Below, in pieces: positions 55,490 to 64,000 of a DNA stretch of 64,000 nucleotides. The notes under the pieces were generated by a model, which worked only from the letters and a program-made list of their open reading frames with translations, was not told where the DNA came from and did not search any database. Origin of the DNA: Gonatopus flavifemur (Eukaryota > Arthropoda > Insecta > Hymenoptera > Dryinidae); assembly GCA_018340375.1 (NCBI GenBank), contig JAFFJZ010000002.1:23454001-23518000 (forward strand), in the 5' to 3' direction. The position numbers and the translations under genes were made by a program. Within the stretch, counting starts at the first letter, position 1, and each line of letters begins with the position of its first letter.

Positions 55490-55497
55490 ATGAGTAT

Positions 55498-55625
55498 CCT
55501 AGCAGAAATTATTCTAGTAATTCTCTGAGTTTCGAAAGGTCACACTAGGTCCTTGTGAGGAATTCGTTAGGCCTAGTAAGGTATTTTTATAGCCTAGAGA
55601 ATTACTAGAGTGATTTCTGGTAGGG
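55498..55625. repeat. CCTAGCAGAAAT palindromic MITE, copy 3
   Basis: CCTAGCAGAAATTATTCTAG then TAATTCTCT is mirrored by AGAGAATTACTAGAGTGATT then TCTGGTAGG. The inner part pairs CACTAGGTCCTTGTGAGG with CCTAGTAAGG-type words. Family also at 39.7 and 49.2 kb. Confidence 0.8.
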
Positions 55626-55928
55626 TTCACCGTGCACATGACCAATTTATTCATTAACTAATATTGGGACAGTATTTTATCATGTGTCAATCAATATCAG
55701 ATCTATATGTATTGCCAGAGCTTGGCAATCAGTCTCCTATTTTTGTTGTTTTTGTCTTCTATTCTATTGCCAGCATTCGCGAAAACAAGGAATTTTCATA
55801 TGGTATTCTTTTGCTTTGAATAGGAAAAGAAAATTCTAATTCCGATTAAAAGTTTTGACATAATTTCCATTGATATTCTTTATTGACTTCAATATTTTGA
55901 GCCATGGGAAAAATAGTCTATCGCAACT
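55626..55928. other. AT-rich non-coding DNA
   Basis: No gene or delimited repeat recognised. Confidence 0.35.
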
Positions 55929-55929
55929 C

Positions 55930-56140
55930 ATCAATTATTAATAGACTTCAATGCGAACTTTGCAACGCTAAATCACCATTCGAAACGGTTAAATTCTCAT
56001 TGAATTTCTTTAATTTAATCGGTTTCAATGGATTTAAACGGATTTGAACAAGCGTGAATGATTATTCACCTTCGAAAAGTTTGTATTAAATCTTATTAAT
56101 CAATCGGATTCAATCTACTTTTGAACCAGAATTTCCAACA
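55930..56140. repeat. TTGCAAAGTTTGTATT / AACCGTTT snap-back repeat
   Basis: TAATAGACTTCAATGCGAAC with CTTTGCAACG...CACCATTCGAAACGG is mirrored by CGGATTTGAACAAGCGTGAA with ATTATTCACC...AAGTTTGTATTAA. Related to 21.5-22.2 kb. Confidence 0.55.
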
Positions 56141-56446
56141 TGTTTATCTGAGTATTTGTGTTGACAGAATATTTTCCTGTGACGATGAATCATTATACAG
56201 GTACGTTTATAGAGATTTTAATAATCAGATCAACATTTTCCTTCTGTTTCAGGTGAGTAATATCATTTGAAGAAACCGTATCTCAAGAGTCGATTAATGA
56301 TACGTGAGTATTTTTCGTTTTGTATCTCAATGATTGAACTCATTCGCCAGGGAGATTCACTGGTACTTAGTCCTTTTCACTGATTCGAATTTACAGAATA
56401 CGACCACGTATGTCTTCGCCTCTTGTTATCTAATTCCAATGAAACT
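56141..56446. other. AT-rich non-coding DNA
   Basis: No gene or delimited repeat recognised. Confidence 0.35.
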
Positions 56447-56448
56447 TA

Positions 56449-56939
56449 CACGGAAAAAAGCATCTAATTGTGAGATTTACAGCAATTTTTTCAGCTCCCA
56501 TAGCTAAATTTCAGCTGCCGCTGCAAAATTTCTAGCTCCATCGGCTAAGCTTTAGCTAATGTTGTTGAAAAATTAGTTAGCAAAATATCCAATTATACAG
56601 TGACAGAAAAACGACTTGGTTGAAACATTCGTGGTCGCAATAACTTGAAATCTGGTTCGATTCACCAGGAAATGCGATTGTGATGTCCAGAAAAAGGAGT
56701 TAAGGCCAAAATCAACTACATATTCTGGTTGTCACACCAGGGAAAGAATCTCGTTTTTCTAACCTGAGAAATGTAATTAATTGTTGCTTCAACCACTTTT
56801 TCTAGACATCACAATCACATTTTCTGGTGAATCGAACCAGATTTCAAGTTATTGCGACCACGAATGTTTTAACCAGGTTGTTTTCCTGTCCGTGTAATAA
56901 CCAAAATTTTGCTGATTCAGCTAAACATCTATTTCCGTG
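56449..56939. repeat. AGCT-word MITE, TA duplication, with nested element
   Basis: It starts CACGGAAAAAAGCATCTAAT and ends AAACATCTATTTCCGTG, with TA at 56447-56448 and 56940-56941. AGCTAAATTTCAGCTG-type words lie on both sides of the nested element at 56598-56894. Confidence 0.85.
56598..56894. repeat. CACGGACAGGAAAA snap-back MITE, TA duplication, nested
   Basis: The left end CAGTGACAGAAAAACGACTT and right end TTGTTTTCCTGTCCGTG mirror each other. Arms of about 95 bp share GTCGCAATAACTTGAAATCT and GGTTCGATTCACCAG. TA lies on both sides. Confidence 0.9.
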
Positions 56940-57056
56940 TATACCATGTTTTAATTATGGTTCCACCCGTCGTTCCACTTGGGTTCCATTCCAATCGGTG
57001 GGAAGATATAGAAGAAAAGACTTTTCGGAATCCGCATTATCTGACCAAAATGATTG

Positions 57057-57275
57057 TTGTTGAAGTTTGAATCGTTTATAGAAACGAAACGAAAATTTAA
57101 GCTCAAAAAATTTGATTAATCACCGTTATTTTTCTCCTCGAATTAATCATTTGCAATTGTTTCCAACTGAAAACAACGATAAAAGAATGTACTGCAAGAT
57201 TTTGGATCTTCAACAGCTGATAATTTCGTTATTTGGGTACTAATTCGTTTCAATAAACAATTCAAACTTCAGCAA
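57057..57275. repeat. GTTGAAGTTTGAATCGTTTA element, copy 2 (uninterrupted)
   Basis: GTTGAAGTTTGAATCGTTTA on the left mirrors AAACAATTCAAACTTCAGC on the right. Aligned to 42389-43062 it lacks the 42534-42760 insertion: GATTTTGGATCTTCAACAGC here corresponds to GATTTTGGGTGTTTA..AGAGC there. Confidence 0.8.
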
Positions 57276-58160
57276 CATCCAAAATGGTCAGTTTTGTGAA
57301 CGTGTGACATTATATTTCGTCTTCTAATTAACCGTTTATGATTAAATTCTCGCATGAAGAACTACAATAGTCTCATATGAGACTAATATGAAAAATAATT
57401 TTCCTTGAGTTCTTATTCCAACATAGACGAGAAAGACATGTGTTGATTAGCAGAATTTTTTTAATAGGGCAGTCACCCGATAGTTCTCCCGAAATCTCCA
57501 AGTTTTCATTTATATCTCATCACCCATTGCATTCAATTGATACACTTCTGTACGGAGAGAATTTTGCTGCTCCCGCTAGGTTAATTATTTGTCATACTAA
57601 ACACAGCCAATGTGTGACGGTTTGAAAACCTACTATACGTCTTTTAAACACTCCATAAACATCTCAGAGACACGTTATGCTGTCTGAAATTGAATATAGT
57701 GGTGATTTTATGGTATTGGTTTCGATCTCGATATGTCTTAACTGCTCTCAGGATGTAAACAGTGGTATCAGCTGTGAAACATCGGACCTATTACAAGATA
57801 ATTCTACCACTATGTACTCACTGTAAAATAGACAACCTAGCAGTGGTTACGAAATTCTCTTCGAGCGGGGTTCAAGTGATTTTGATGGTCTTCGCTCAAG
57901 TAGTTAATTAAGGTGAAAATGTGATTATTTCAATCCAGTATCTTCTGAACAGGAAAAACGTTGTGTTTTTTTTTGTTTATAAAGAAACACGAAGTAGAGA
58001 GGAATGTTTGAAAAAAAAATTCAACAATTTTCATATAAATCTGAGAATTTTATTGAAGTTTCTTTGTAAGCCTGAAACCGCGAGGGCTTTGAAGATACAA
58101 AAGACCACAAATATGACGTGGAAAGTAACAGATTGAATCAAATTCAAGTTAATGAATAGT
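57276..58160. other. AT-rich non-coding DNA
   Basis: No gene or delimited repeat recognised. Confidence 0.4.
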
Positions 58161-58165
58161 TTTAA

Positions 58166-58356
58166 CCCTTACCCTGCAAATCAGGGTTTATTTAGAAAAA
58201 TGAATATCAAGAAATTATTGTTCGGGTAACATCGCTATCGATATTTCAAATAGAATGTTTGGAAAGATGGTTTAACAAGGTTGAAAAGGACGACAGAACT
58301 TTGAAGACCCTGGTCTGCAGGATTAGGGTGTTGAAAAATCGTTTGCATCTTAAGGG
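58166..58356. repeat. TTAA-flanked CCCTTA MITE
   Basis: TTAA at 58162-58165 precedes CCCTTACCCTGCAAA. On the right, TTTGCATCTTAAGGG precedes TTAA (58357-58360). TTAA plus CCCT termini resemble piggyBac-type elements. The assignment is inference. Confidence 0.65.
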
Positions 58357-58360
58357 TTAA

Positions 58361-59690
58361 ATCGAATCTCTGAGTGAAAATTAATTCTCAACTCCACCGT
58401 TTCAGGTTTATAAAGCAAAGTACAAGAAGTTTTCACATTCATCAAGTAGGAATGATCAAATTTTTTAAATTGATTGAAAATCTTTCTCATGAGAGAAAAT
58501 TTTGAATAAACAGCGATGTAGCACATCCTTGACACATAAAATATATAAAATGACAAATACATACGGTACATCATATATACAGAATTTATAAAGACATTTT
58601 TCATATGGTTTTTTAACGAAGCTGACATTGTTTTCCCAGGGTGATGCTTCAACTACGCGACGCTGATACGGGATCTGTGTAACATTGAGGCAATCATTCA
58701 ACAACATATTTTTGTTTTTTTCTTCCCCGATTTTTGTATCACGCTGAGTCATTTTTCAGCTTCACATATCTTATGCTTCTTCTCGAATACGCGTATAGTA
58801 TCTAATGGAAGAATTTATGTAACTGCAGTTCAACGAAATCAATAAAGCTAAATGACTCTTTTTTTTCCAATGAGAACTTTCTCTTTTATATAAATAATGA
58901 TCCGACCGTACCTGCATACATCTTATTTATTGAATATTCAATTGAAAATTATCGAAAGAATATTGGATTTATCGTCGACAATGATTAAATAATGTGTACA
59001 TATTTCAAATAAAGTTTCGCTAAGAGGAAACTTGAGATTCAAACTGCATCGATTTCCATAAAACACAAGTGTAAAGAAACTCCTACCAAGATTAATCAAA
59101 CAACTCGGTTGAGTCATTCGATGTATTCATTCAAGTGTTTGTTTTGTCATACATTGATTTTATTCATCCTTGTTTTCCATGTGAAAACAGAATATCTCAC
59201 AATATGACACAATTCGCTACTCCAGGACAATAACCTTCATCTTTTTCATGCACATACTACTTTTATGGACACTACTGTTTTTCTTCGCCAACTGATATAA
59301 CAGAAAATCCTAATGACTAATAGTTCAAGTGTTTCTGTATGCAAACACGTGGTGGACGCACACGCTCTGAAGCAAATGCATTTATCCGTACTCTCTAATG
59401 TTGGTAATAAGTCAGTATACGCTCCACGTAAGAAACTGAACAAGATAAATTCGTTGTCTGTTTTATTATTAATTATTCGCCCATATTATCGTTTGATAGC
59501 CTTGTACTTGACGTGATTGGATTAGTATCGATATCGTAATAGCTACGTGTAAATATATTTGTCCTTTCTTCAAGAGTGATATTTCGAGCATGAAATTTAT
59601 GTGTTGGACTGAAAATCCTTCTCGCGTCTTCGCAAATAGCTTCAATGGAAGAAATTTATTATAGTCATGGCAACTATGTGAGGTGACAAC
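58361..59690. other. AT-rich non-coding DNA
   Basis: No gene or delimited repeat recognised. Open frames of 60-100 codons are unsupported. Confidence 0.4.
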
Positions 59691-59692
59691 TA

Positions 59693-60424
59693 CAGTAGAA
59701 CCTCGATTATCCGAGGTAATGTGGGGAGAGCTCACCTCGGATAATACAGGAAATATATATTTTTTGAGAAATTTTAATCCCTCAAGTGTTTAAAATCTTT
59801 ATTGTGCGGTTTGAATATATTACATGAATATTATTCAACATGCTCCTGATGTATTTATATATTTATAATCTTCATAACATTACAATATGAATGTGGGAAG
59901 AGAATGAATATGTCTTAATCTTTGGTATATCATTTGTACAAACATGCATTACTGCAAATTTTTTTTATTTAAAAAAATCAGTGATGCGAGATTGTTTTTA
60001 ATTGCTTATCCGTTTTCGAGCTGCGATATCCTGCCATCTTTTTATCAATGAAAGATCAGGTGCAGTCACTTCTGATTGTTCTTCTACATATAAGAGAGTG
60101 TGGTTTTTCTGGCCTCTCATCATCTTCAATTTCATCTGAAGATGTGTCTTCAACATTAACCAATCGCGCAATCTCCTCATCAGTAAGTTCATGCTCACAT
60201 CCATCTCCATCAACCCATTGATTTATTTCACAACCAGGAATTCGTATCATCATGTTGTGCAAATCCATATCTTGATCATTATCGGACTTATCATTTGAGA
60301 TGAATTCATATGCACATATTTTCCGTATTATCCGAGGATCCAGCTGGGTTGATCCGGAGCGGTCCAGGCCTCGGATAACGCGGAGCGTCGGTTGATCGGA
60401 GCTCAGATAATCGAGATTTTACTG
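59693..60424 (-). mobile_element. Decayed pogo/Tigger-type DNA transposon, internally deleted
   Basis: The terminal inverted repeats are CAGTAGAACCTCGATTATCC and its inverse GATAATCGAGATTTTACTG, both flanked by TA (59691-59692, 60425-60426). This terminus and TA duplication are characteristic of pogo/Tigger elements of the Tc1/mariner superfamily. At 732 bp it is far shorter than an autonomous copy. It keeps only the 3' end of a transposase reading frame on the minus strand. Confidence 0.85.
59998..60268 (-). pseudogene. Tigger-like transposase C-terminal remnant, frameshifted
   Basis: The minus-strand frame 60268-60056 reads WVDGDGCEHELTDEEIARLV followed by an acidic tail. This is the pattern found after the DDE catalytic domain of Tigger/pogo transposases (W..D, then a LTDEEI motif). 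The homologous ending (LSLIKRWQDIAARKR) continues in another frame within 60213-59998, so at least one frameshift separates the parts. The DNA-binding and catalytic domains are absent. Confidence 0.7.
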
Positions 60425-60695
60425 TATAATTTTTCCAACTTTGTATATACTTGATGCAACTATATAAGCAGTTGATATTACTCGGAAAACAAGTCATCCC
60501 AACTGTTTTATAGTTGTGAATACTAAACTTGAATAGTTATCGCCAAATGTGACTATGTAAATTTCTCTTAGTGTTGGATTTGAGGAGAGAGTTTTAGAAG
60601 TTTGTCTTGGGATTTCGAATTTTAACTTGAAAATTATGAGGTGTATTCTGTTTATAGTTCAAAATATTTCGAATTTGATTTCCTAATGCGGGTAT

Positions 60696-60860
60696 CCCTG
60701 TTGGAAATGTCAGGCAAATCCAGATGAATCCTAACAGTTCCTGGGACAAAGACCGAACAGAACAGGGGCAGATCCGGACAGTTTCCTGCTCGGACCTGCC
60801 TGGTTCTGTCGGTTTTTGTTCCAGGAACTGCTGGGATTTGATTGGCATTTTCAGCAGGGA
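60696..60860. repeat. TCCCTGCTGAAAAT snap-back element
   Basis: TCCCTGTTGGAAATGTCAGG is mirrored by GGCATTTTCAGCAGGGA. The arms continue through CAGTTCCTGG..CAAAGACCG and CGGTTTTTGTTCCAGGAACTG. G+C-richer than its surroundings. The open frames inside are by-products. Confidence 0.8.
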
Positions 60861-61262
60861 TGGGAATTTTACATCCTTAATTAGTGGAATTTCAATGCAT
60901 AGTGTATACTAAAAACGTTTAGTTTCAATGCAAGTATTGGTATTTTCTGTCATTCACCATGTGTCGAAATTTTATTATTAGAGACCGGATTATATGCAAA
61001 TGCATATTTGAATATTTTCCCCATATTCAAACTTTTGCATATTTCGCTTATTATTTGTTATAAAATGCACATTTCTCGCAAATTTTCTATATAGGAAAAA
61101 ATTATATTTTCAACAAGAAATGTTCTTGACCATAGAAAAAATAATTAATGACCGTCAAATTTATCTCCATTTGCAACAAATATGTGTTGGTATCAAATGG
61201 ATGCCACTATGTCAATTAATTCAACATTAACAGTACACATTTTGAAATTCGTGAAAAATACT

Positions 61263-61446
61263 CACTGTAGAAAAAAAGTTTTCAATTCAGATAGCGTCAT
61301 GACTGAATTTTGAAACGCAGCCAAGGGAAACCTATTTTGAATGTAAAGTGAGCACAAAAAACAATCGCCAACGCAATGGAAAAGGCTGAATTTCAGTCAG
61401 TTTTCGAATTAAGACGCAGCCCATTTGAGTAACATTTTTTACAGTG
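61263..61446. repeat. CACTGTAAAAA MITE nested in the hAT element, copy 1
   Basis: CACTGTAGAAAAAAAGTTTT on the left mirrors AACATTTTTTACAGTG on the right. AACAATCGCCAACGCAATGG in the interior is the inverse of CCATTGTGTCGGCGATTGTT in copy 2 at 61720-61869, so the two are the same family in opposite orientation. Confidence 0.75.
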
Positions 61447-61579
61447 TTGATATTGTCAATAATGTTTCATTATAATAATCACCCGTTTTGTACTCTATCT
61501 ATTATATTCTTATAGATATCTTGGAATCATTTTCTTCCGAAGTTCAAAATTGCGTCGAATAATATACAGCGAATAGTAT

Positions 61580-61719
61580 ATGGAAAATGACTGTTCAGTG
61601 ACTTCAGTGGATGTGGAACGTTCGTTTTCTGCATTCGAACGCATTCCGAATGATAGACGACATAATTTCACTGTGGAAAGATTGGAGGAGTATATCGTAT
61701 TATACTTTCATCAAAAGAA
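61580..61719 (+). pseudogene. hAT transposase dimerisation-domain fragment
   Basis: From ATG at 61580 the frame reads MENDCSVTSVDVERSFSAFE then RIPNDRRHNFTVERLEEYIV and so on. The ERSFS motif, the R/K-rich DRR and the following N/E-L-E helix are the conserved C-terminal dimerisation region of hAT transposases. The frame then runs into the MITE inserted at 61720. No zinc-finger or catalytic part is visible upstream, so this is a relic. Confidence 0.85.
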
Positions 61720-61869
61720 CACTGTAAAAAGAAAGTCTTAATCTGTTTGCATCTTAATTTCGGACAATGCTTTTTCCATTGTGTCGGCGATTGTTTTTTC
61801 GGCTTTATTCGTTTGGATCATGGATTCAGCCATGAAATGAGCTGAATTTGAGACTTTCTTTTTACAGTG
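61720..61869. repeat. CACTGTAAAAAGAAAGTCT MITE nested in the hAT element, copy 2
   Basis: CACTGTAAAAAGAAAGTCT and AGACTTTCTTTTTACAGTG are inverse copies. AA lies on both sides. It interrupts the end of the transposase fragment. Confidence 0.85.
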
Positions 61870-62331
61870 AATCATAAAAATGAGTACTGTTTTATTTCTG
61901 TTTTTTTTTATGAATAAAAACTCGTTACAATTTTTTGATATGCTCTTGCATATTTTGATATTTTTTCATGCATATTTGGCCCTTTTTTTGTTGCATATAA
62001 TCCGGTCTCTATTTATTATAAAACAATTTATTGAAAAATTCTAAAATATATGCATTTGAAATTTCCATCTGCAGGCATTTTTACCTGATTTACCGTAAGA
62101 ACTCATTTCAATCAAGTAAATTAGATTTGCAGACTTTGATGGACTGAACCTAGTGAAAATGAATCAAATATTAGCCATACGTAAAATACTAATAATTTCA
62201 CATGTGGCTCATGTATGGTTCATTTTTTTTTATAAAATCAGGTCTCGACCAATTTTTGCTATCTCTATGAAGATGATAAGATTCTGAATGCGTTCTTCAT
62301 CACAAAGGAGAAAGAAATGAGCGGTATCGGC

Positions 62332-62838
62332 CAGTAGCGCAGCTAAGGGGGCGGGAAGGGGGCAATTGCCCCGGACACATAGGTAAAGAGGCGCCAGAAT
62401 AAGCAAATAAACAATGTTTATGGATTGACTGAGGACTGGAAGTGCGAGCCGAGTAGTAAAATTTTCACAATTATATATAAATGACATACACTGAGAGAAA
62501 AAATTTCCGAGAACAATAAAATATTTAGTTGAATAGTTGCCATAAAATACTTAATTGGTTTGGATAAACTTTCATTGATGAAATATTTTCTAGCATATTA
62601 AATATTTGTTTGATTGAATGAATATTTAATCGAGTCAATGAAAGTTTATTCAAATAAATTAATTATTTTATGGCGACTATTCAACCAAATATTATATTGT
62701 TCCCGGAAATTTTTTCTCTCAGTGTATATAAATTATGTATAAACTGTATTGAATTACATATAAATTATATATAATTGTGAACATTTTTCCCTTCAGGAAA
62801 CTTTTCTCCGAGCGCCAAATCACCCTGCTACGCCACTG
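62332..62838. mobile_element. hAT-like non-autonomous element with CAGTGGCGTAGC ends
   Basis: The left end CAGTAGCGCAGCTAAGGGGG and right end CCCTGCTACGCCACTG are diverged inverse copies. GTATCGGC (62324-62331) and GTATCAAC (62839-62846) look like an 8-bp duplication with two changes. CAGTGGCG-type ends plus 8 bp suggest hAT, which is inference. A G-rich stretch with GGCAATTGCCCC lies near the left end. Interrupted by 62489-62724. Confidence 0.7.
62489..62724. repeat. CACTGAGAGAAAA MITE, TA duplication, nested, copy 2
   Basis: CACTGAGAGAAAAAATTTCC on the left mirrors GGAAATTTTTTCTCTCAGTG on the right, with TA on both sides (62487-62488, 62725-62726). The interior aligns with 8587-8815 (ATATTTAGTTGAATAGT, AAACTTTCATTGA). 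Confidence 0.9.
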
Positions 62839-62859
62839 GTATCAACGAAATCTAATTTG

Positions 62860-63075
62860 ACTGGAGTAGCGATTTTTTTGCAATGATAGCAAACAATTTG
62901 TTCTTAAAACAATCTAGTTAGCTCTGACATCGATTTTTCACTTATGGTAGCAAGAAATTGTTGCTATTCTGTATATAATACTAAAAATTTTGCTAGTCCA
63001 GCGAGAAATCTGTTACTTTAGTTGATAATGTGACTCTGCCAACAATCCAGTTAGCTGCCGCAGCGAATTCTTATT
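62860..63075. repeat. GCAAAT-word element fragment
   Basis: ATTGTTGCTATTCTGTATAT, AAAAATTTTGCTAGTCCAGC and CAGTTAGCTGCCGCAGCGAA match the GCAAAT-word family. Terminal CACGGAGAAA/TTTCTCCGTG not found. Confidence 0.55.
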
Positions 63076-63139
63076 CTGTATATATTATCTCCATCTGCTG
63101 TGTTGAGAAAAATTTTCTTCTTCGTGAATAATACACTGA

Positions 63140-63275
63140 TAACCCAATTTCTTAGATGTAAAGAAACTTTTCTTTGCCTACATTCTAATGAATTTTTTTT
63201 TCTCAATGGAAACAAGATTTACCAGAATGAGGGCAAAGAAGTTTTCTTCAAGTTTAAGAAATTGGATTCTCAATG
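63140..63275. repeat. Imperfect snap-back repeat
   Basis: CCAATTTCTTAGATGTAAAG and CTTTTCTTTGCCTACATTCT pair with GAATGAGGGCAAAGAAG and TTCAAGTTTAAGAAATTGG. Non-coding. Confidence 0.6.
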
Positions 63276-63913
63276 TAGGCAATACAAATTTTCACTCATA
63301 TGACATTTATTTTCAATAAGATGAAAGAAAATCTACCGAAATTTATACGCTCTGATCTTCCTAGAAACTTTTCAAATTCTACATATATAAAACTCGATAC
63401 ATAAATGTTTCTAACGTTCAAACGCATCCTGAGGATTAATAATAAAAAGATCTTGCATTCTTACGCCATTGGTTTATTCATCAAACGCATACGTATGCAT
63501 AAAATGTCCACACACTGTCATTAACCTCAACGCGTAACACCTATAACAACAATCATTGGAAAACGATTGGCGTAAACAGGTCTGTAGGGTTACGACCAAC
63601 GGTTCAATGACGAATCGTGATTGATGGCCAACTTTTGTAACCTTTGTCTTACATCTAAGATTATACAGTTTCTCATCGCGAACGCGTTGCATATGATAAT
63701 GCAGAATAACGTATGTTCATTATGATGTAATGAATTGTTTCAAGGGTCAGGTTGTACAGTGTGGCTTGGCCCAAGGAAACACCCTTCTTCTCCTTCTTCC
63801 TTCCATCTTCATTGAATTAACACTCATTCTACACGTGGGCTTGCGAAGACGATTGCAGCTGCGGTAATCGACTTGTAAATCGTGCACCCGGACGTACCTT
63901 GTCTCGAAAGTGC
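63276..63913. other. Unique DNA
   Basis: No gene or delimited repeat recognised. G+C rises after about 63750. Confidence 0.35.
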
Positions 63914-63944
<31 letters not shown>

Positions 63945-63955
63945 TGATGATGACA
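63914..63955. repeat. (GAC/GAT)n microsatellite
   Basis: CGACGACGACGACGACGACG continuing to GATGATGATGAC. The serine-rich frame on the minus strand is a reading of this repeat. Confidence 0.9.
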
Positions 63956-64000
63956 ACGACAGTCCTTGGCACTCAGCGCACGAGTTGTCCTCTCTTGTCT

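Larger units (their letters stand above)
60979..62011 (+). mobile_element. hAT-superfamily transposon, defective, 8-bp target duplication
   Basis: The ends TAGAGACCGGATTATATGCA and TGCATATAATCCGGTCTCTA are perfect inverse copies. They are flanked by the identical 8-bp duplication TTTATTAT (60971-60978 and 62012-62019), the hAT target-site length. It is 1033 bp with only a C-terminal transposase fragment. Two short CACTGTAAAAA MITEs sit inside. Confidence 0.9.

Noticed and set aside
63747..63956. Minus-strand frame beginning with a serine run
   Set aside because: Direct translation of the (GAC/GAT)n microsatellite followed by unremarkable sequence.
1..64000. CRISPR-like or bacterial content
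   Set aside because: No regularly spaced identical repeats, no operons or ribosome-binding-site/start pairs, and repeats are of eukaryotic MITE type.

Overview
The window looks like nuclear DNA from an insect. It is strongly AT-rich, CpG is not visibly depleted, there is no operon-like gene packing, and it is full of degenerate DNA-transposon relics. The mix of pogo/Tigger, hAT and a very large number of short inverted-repeat elements with almost no intact coding sequence would fit a hymenopteran (parasitoid wasp or sawfly-like) genome, but that assignment is inference. I see no rRNA, tRNA, CRISPR array, bacterial operon or viral gene, and no confidently identifiable host protein-coding gene. 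The window is best read as intergenic and/or long-intron DNA.

Layout. 1-9.1 kb: word-type inverted-repeat elements, a GC-richer island at 2.4-2.9 kb, a long snap-back element (5.15-5.68 kb), a pre-miRNA-like hairpin (7.06-7.13 kb) and two back-to-back MITEs (8.59-9.10 kb). 10-13.3 kb: an element inserted in a snap-back element, a TTAA-flanked snap-back, and a 661-bp CCCAATAAACAC element with TA duplication. 15.8-17.3 kb: microsatellite-rich island with diverged duplicated units. 18.1-19.3 kb: 1.2-kb TTAA-type element built of inverted modules. 21-22.6, 25.5-26.8, 27.8-31, 32.2-33.6 and 35.3-35.9 kb: further MITEs, including a three-level nest at 28.2-28.7 kb. 37.3-38.2 kb: a candidate minus-strand start exon and the longest open frame. 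38.4-50.6 kb: many MITEs. 51-55 kb: GC-richer, exon- or promoter-like islands, with a candidate terminal exon at 52.2 kb. 55.2-58.4 kb: MITEs. 59.7-63.3 kb: a transposon-dense block holding the only recognisable transposase remains, a decayed pogo/Tigger C-terminus and a hAT dimerisation domain inside an element with a perfect 8-bp target duplication.

How it fits together. Most of the structure comes from non-autonomous DNA transposons. Many begin CAC(T/G)G and end C(A/C)GTG, with a TA (sometimes another 2-bp) duplication. Three insertions can be checked inside the window, because the symmetric arm or a second family member still shows the empty site. Many elements have interiors made of one short word and its reverse complement repeated over and over, with a different word in each family. 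This shared architecture across sequence-unrelated families is the most unusual feature here. Host coding content, if any, is limited to a few low-confidence exon-like islands, each marked as such.
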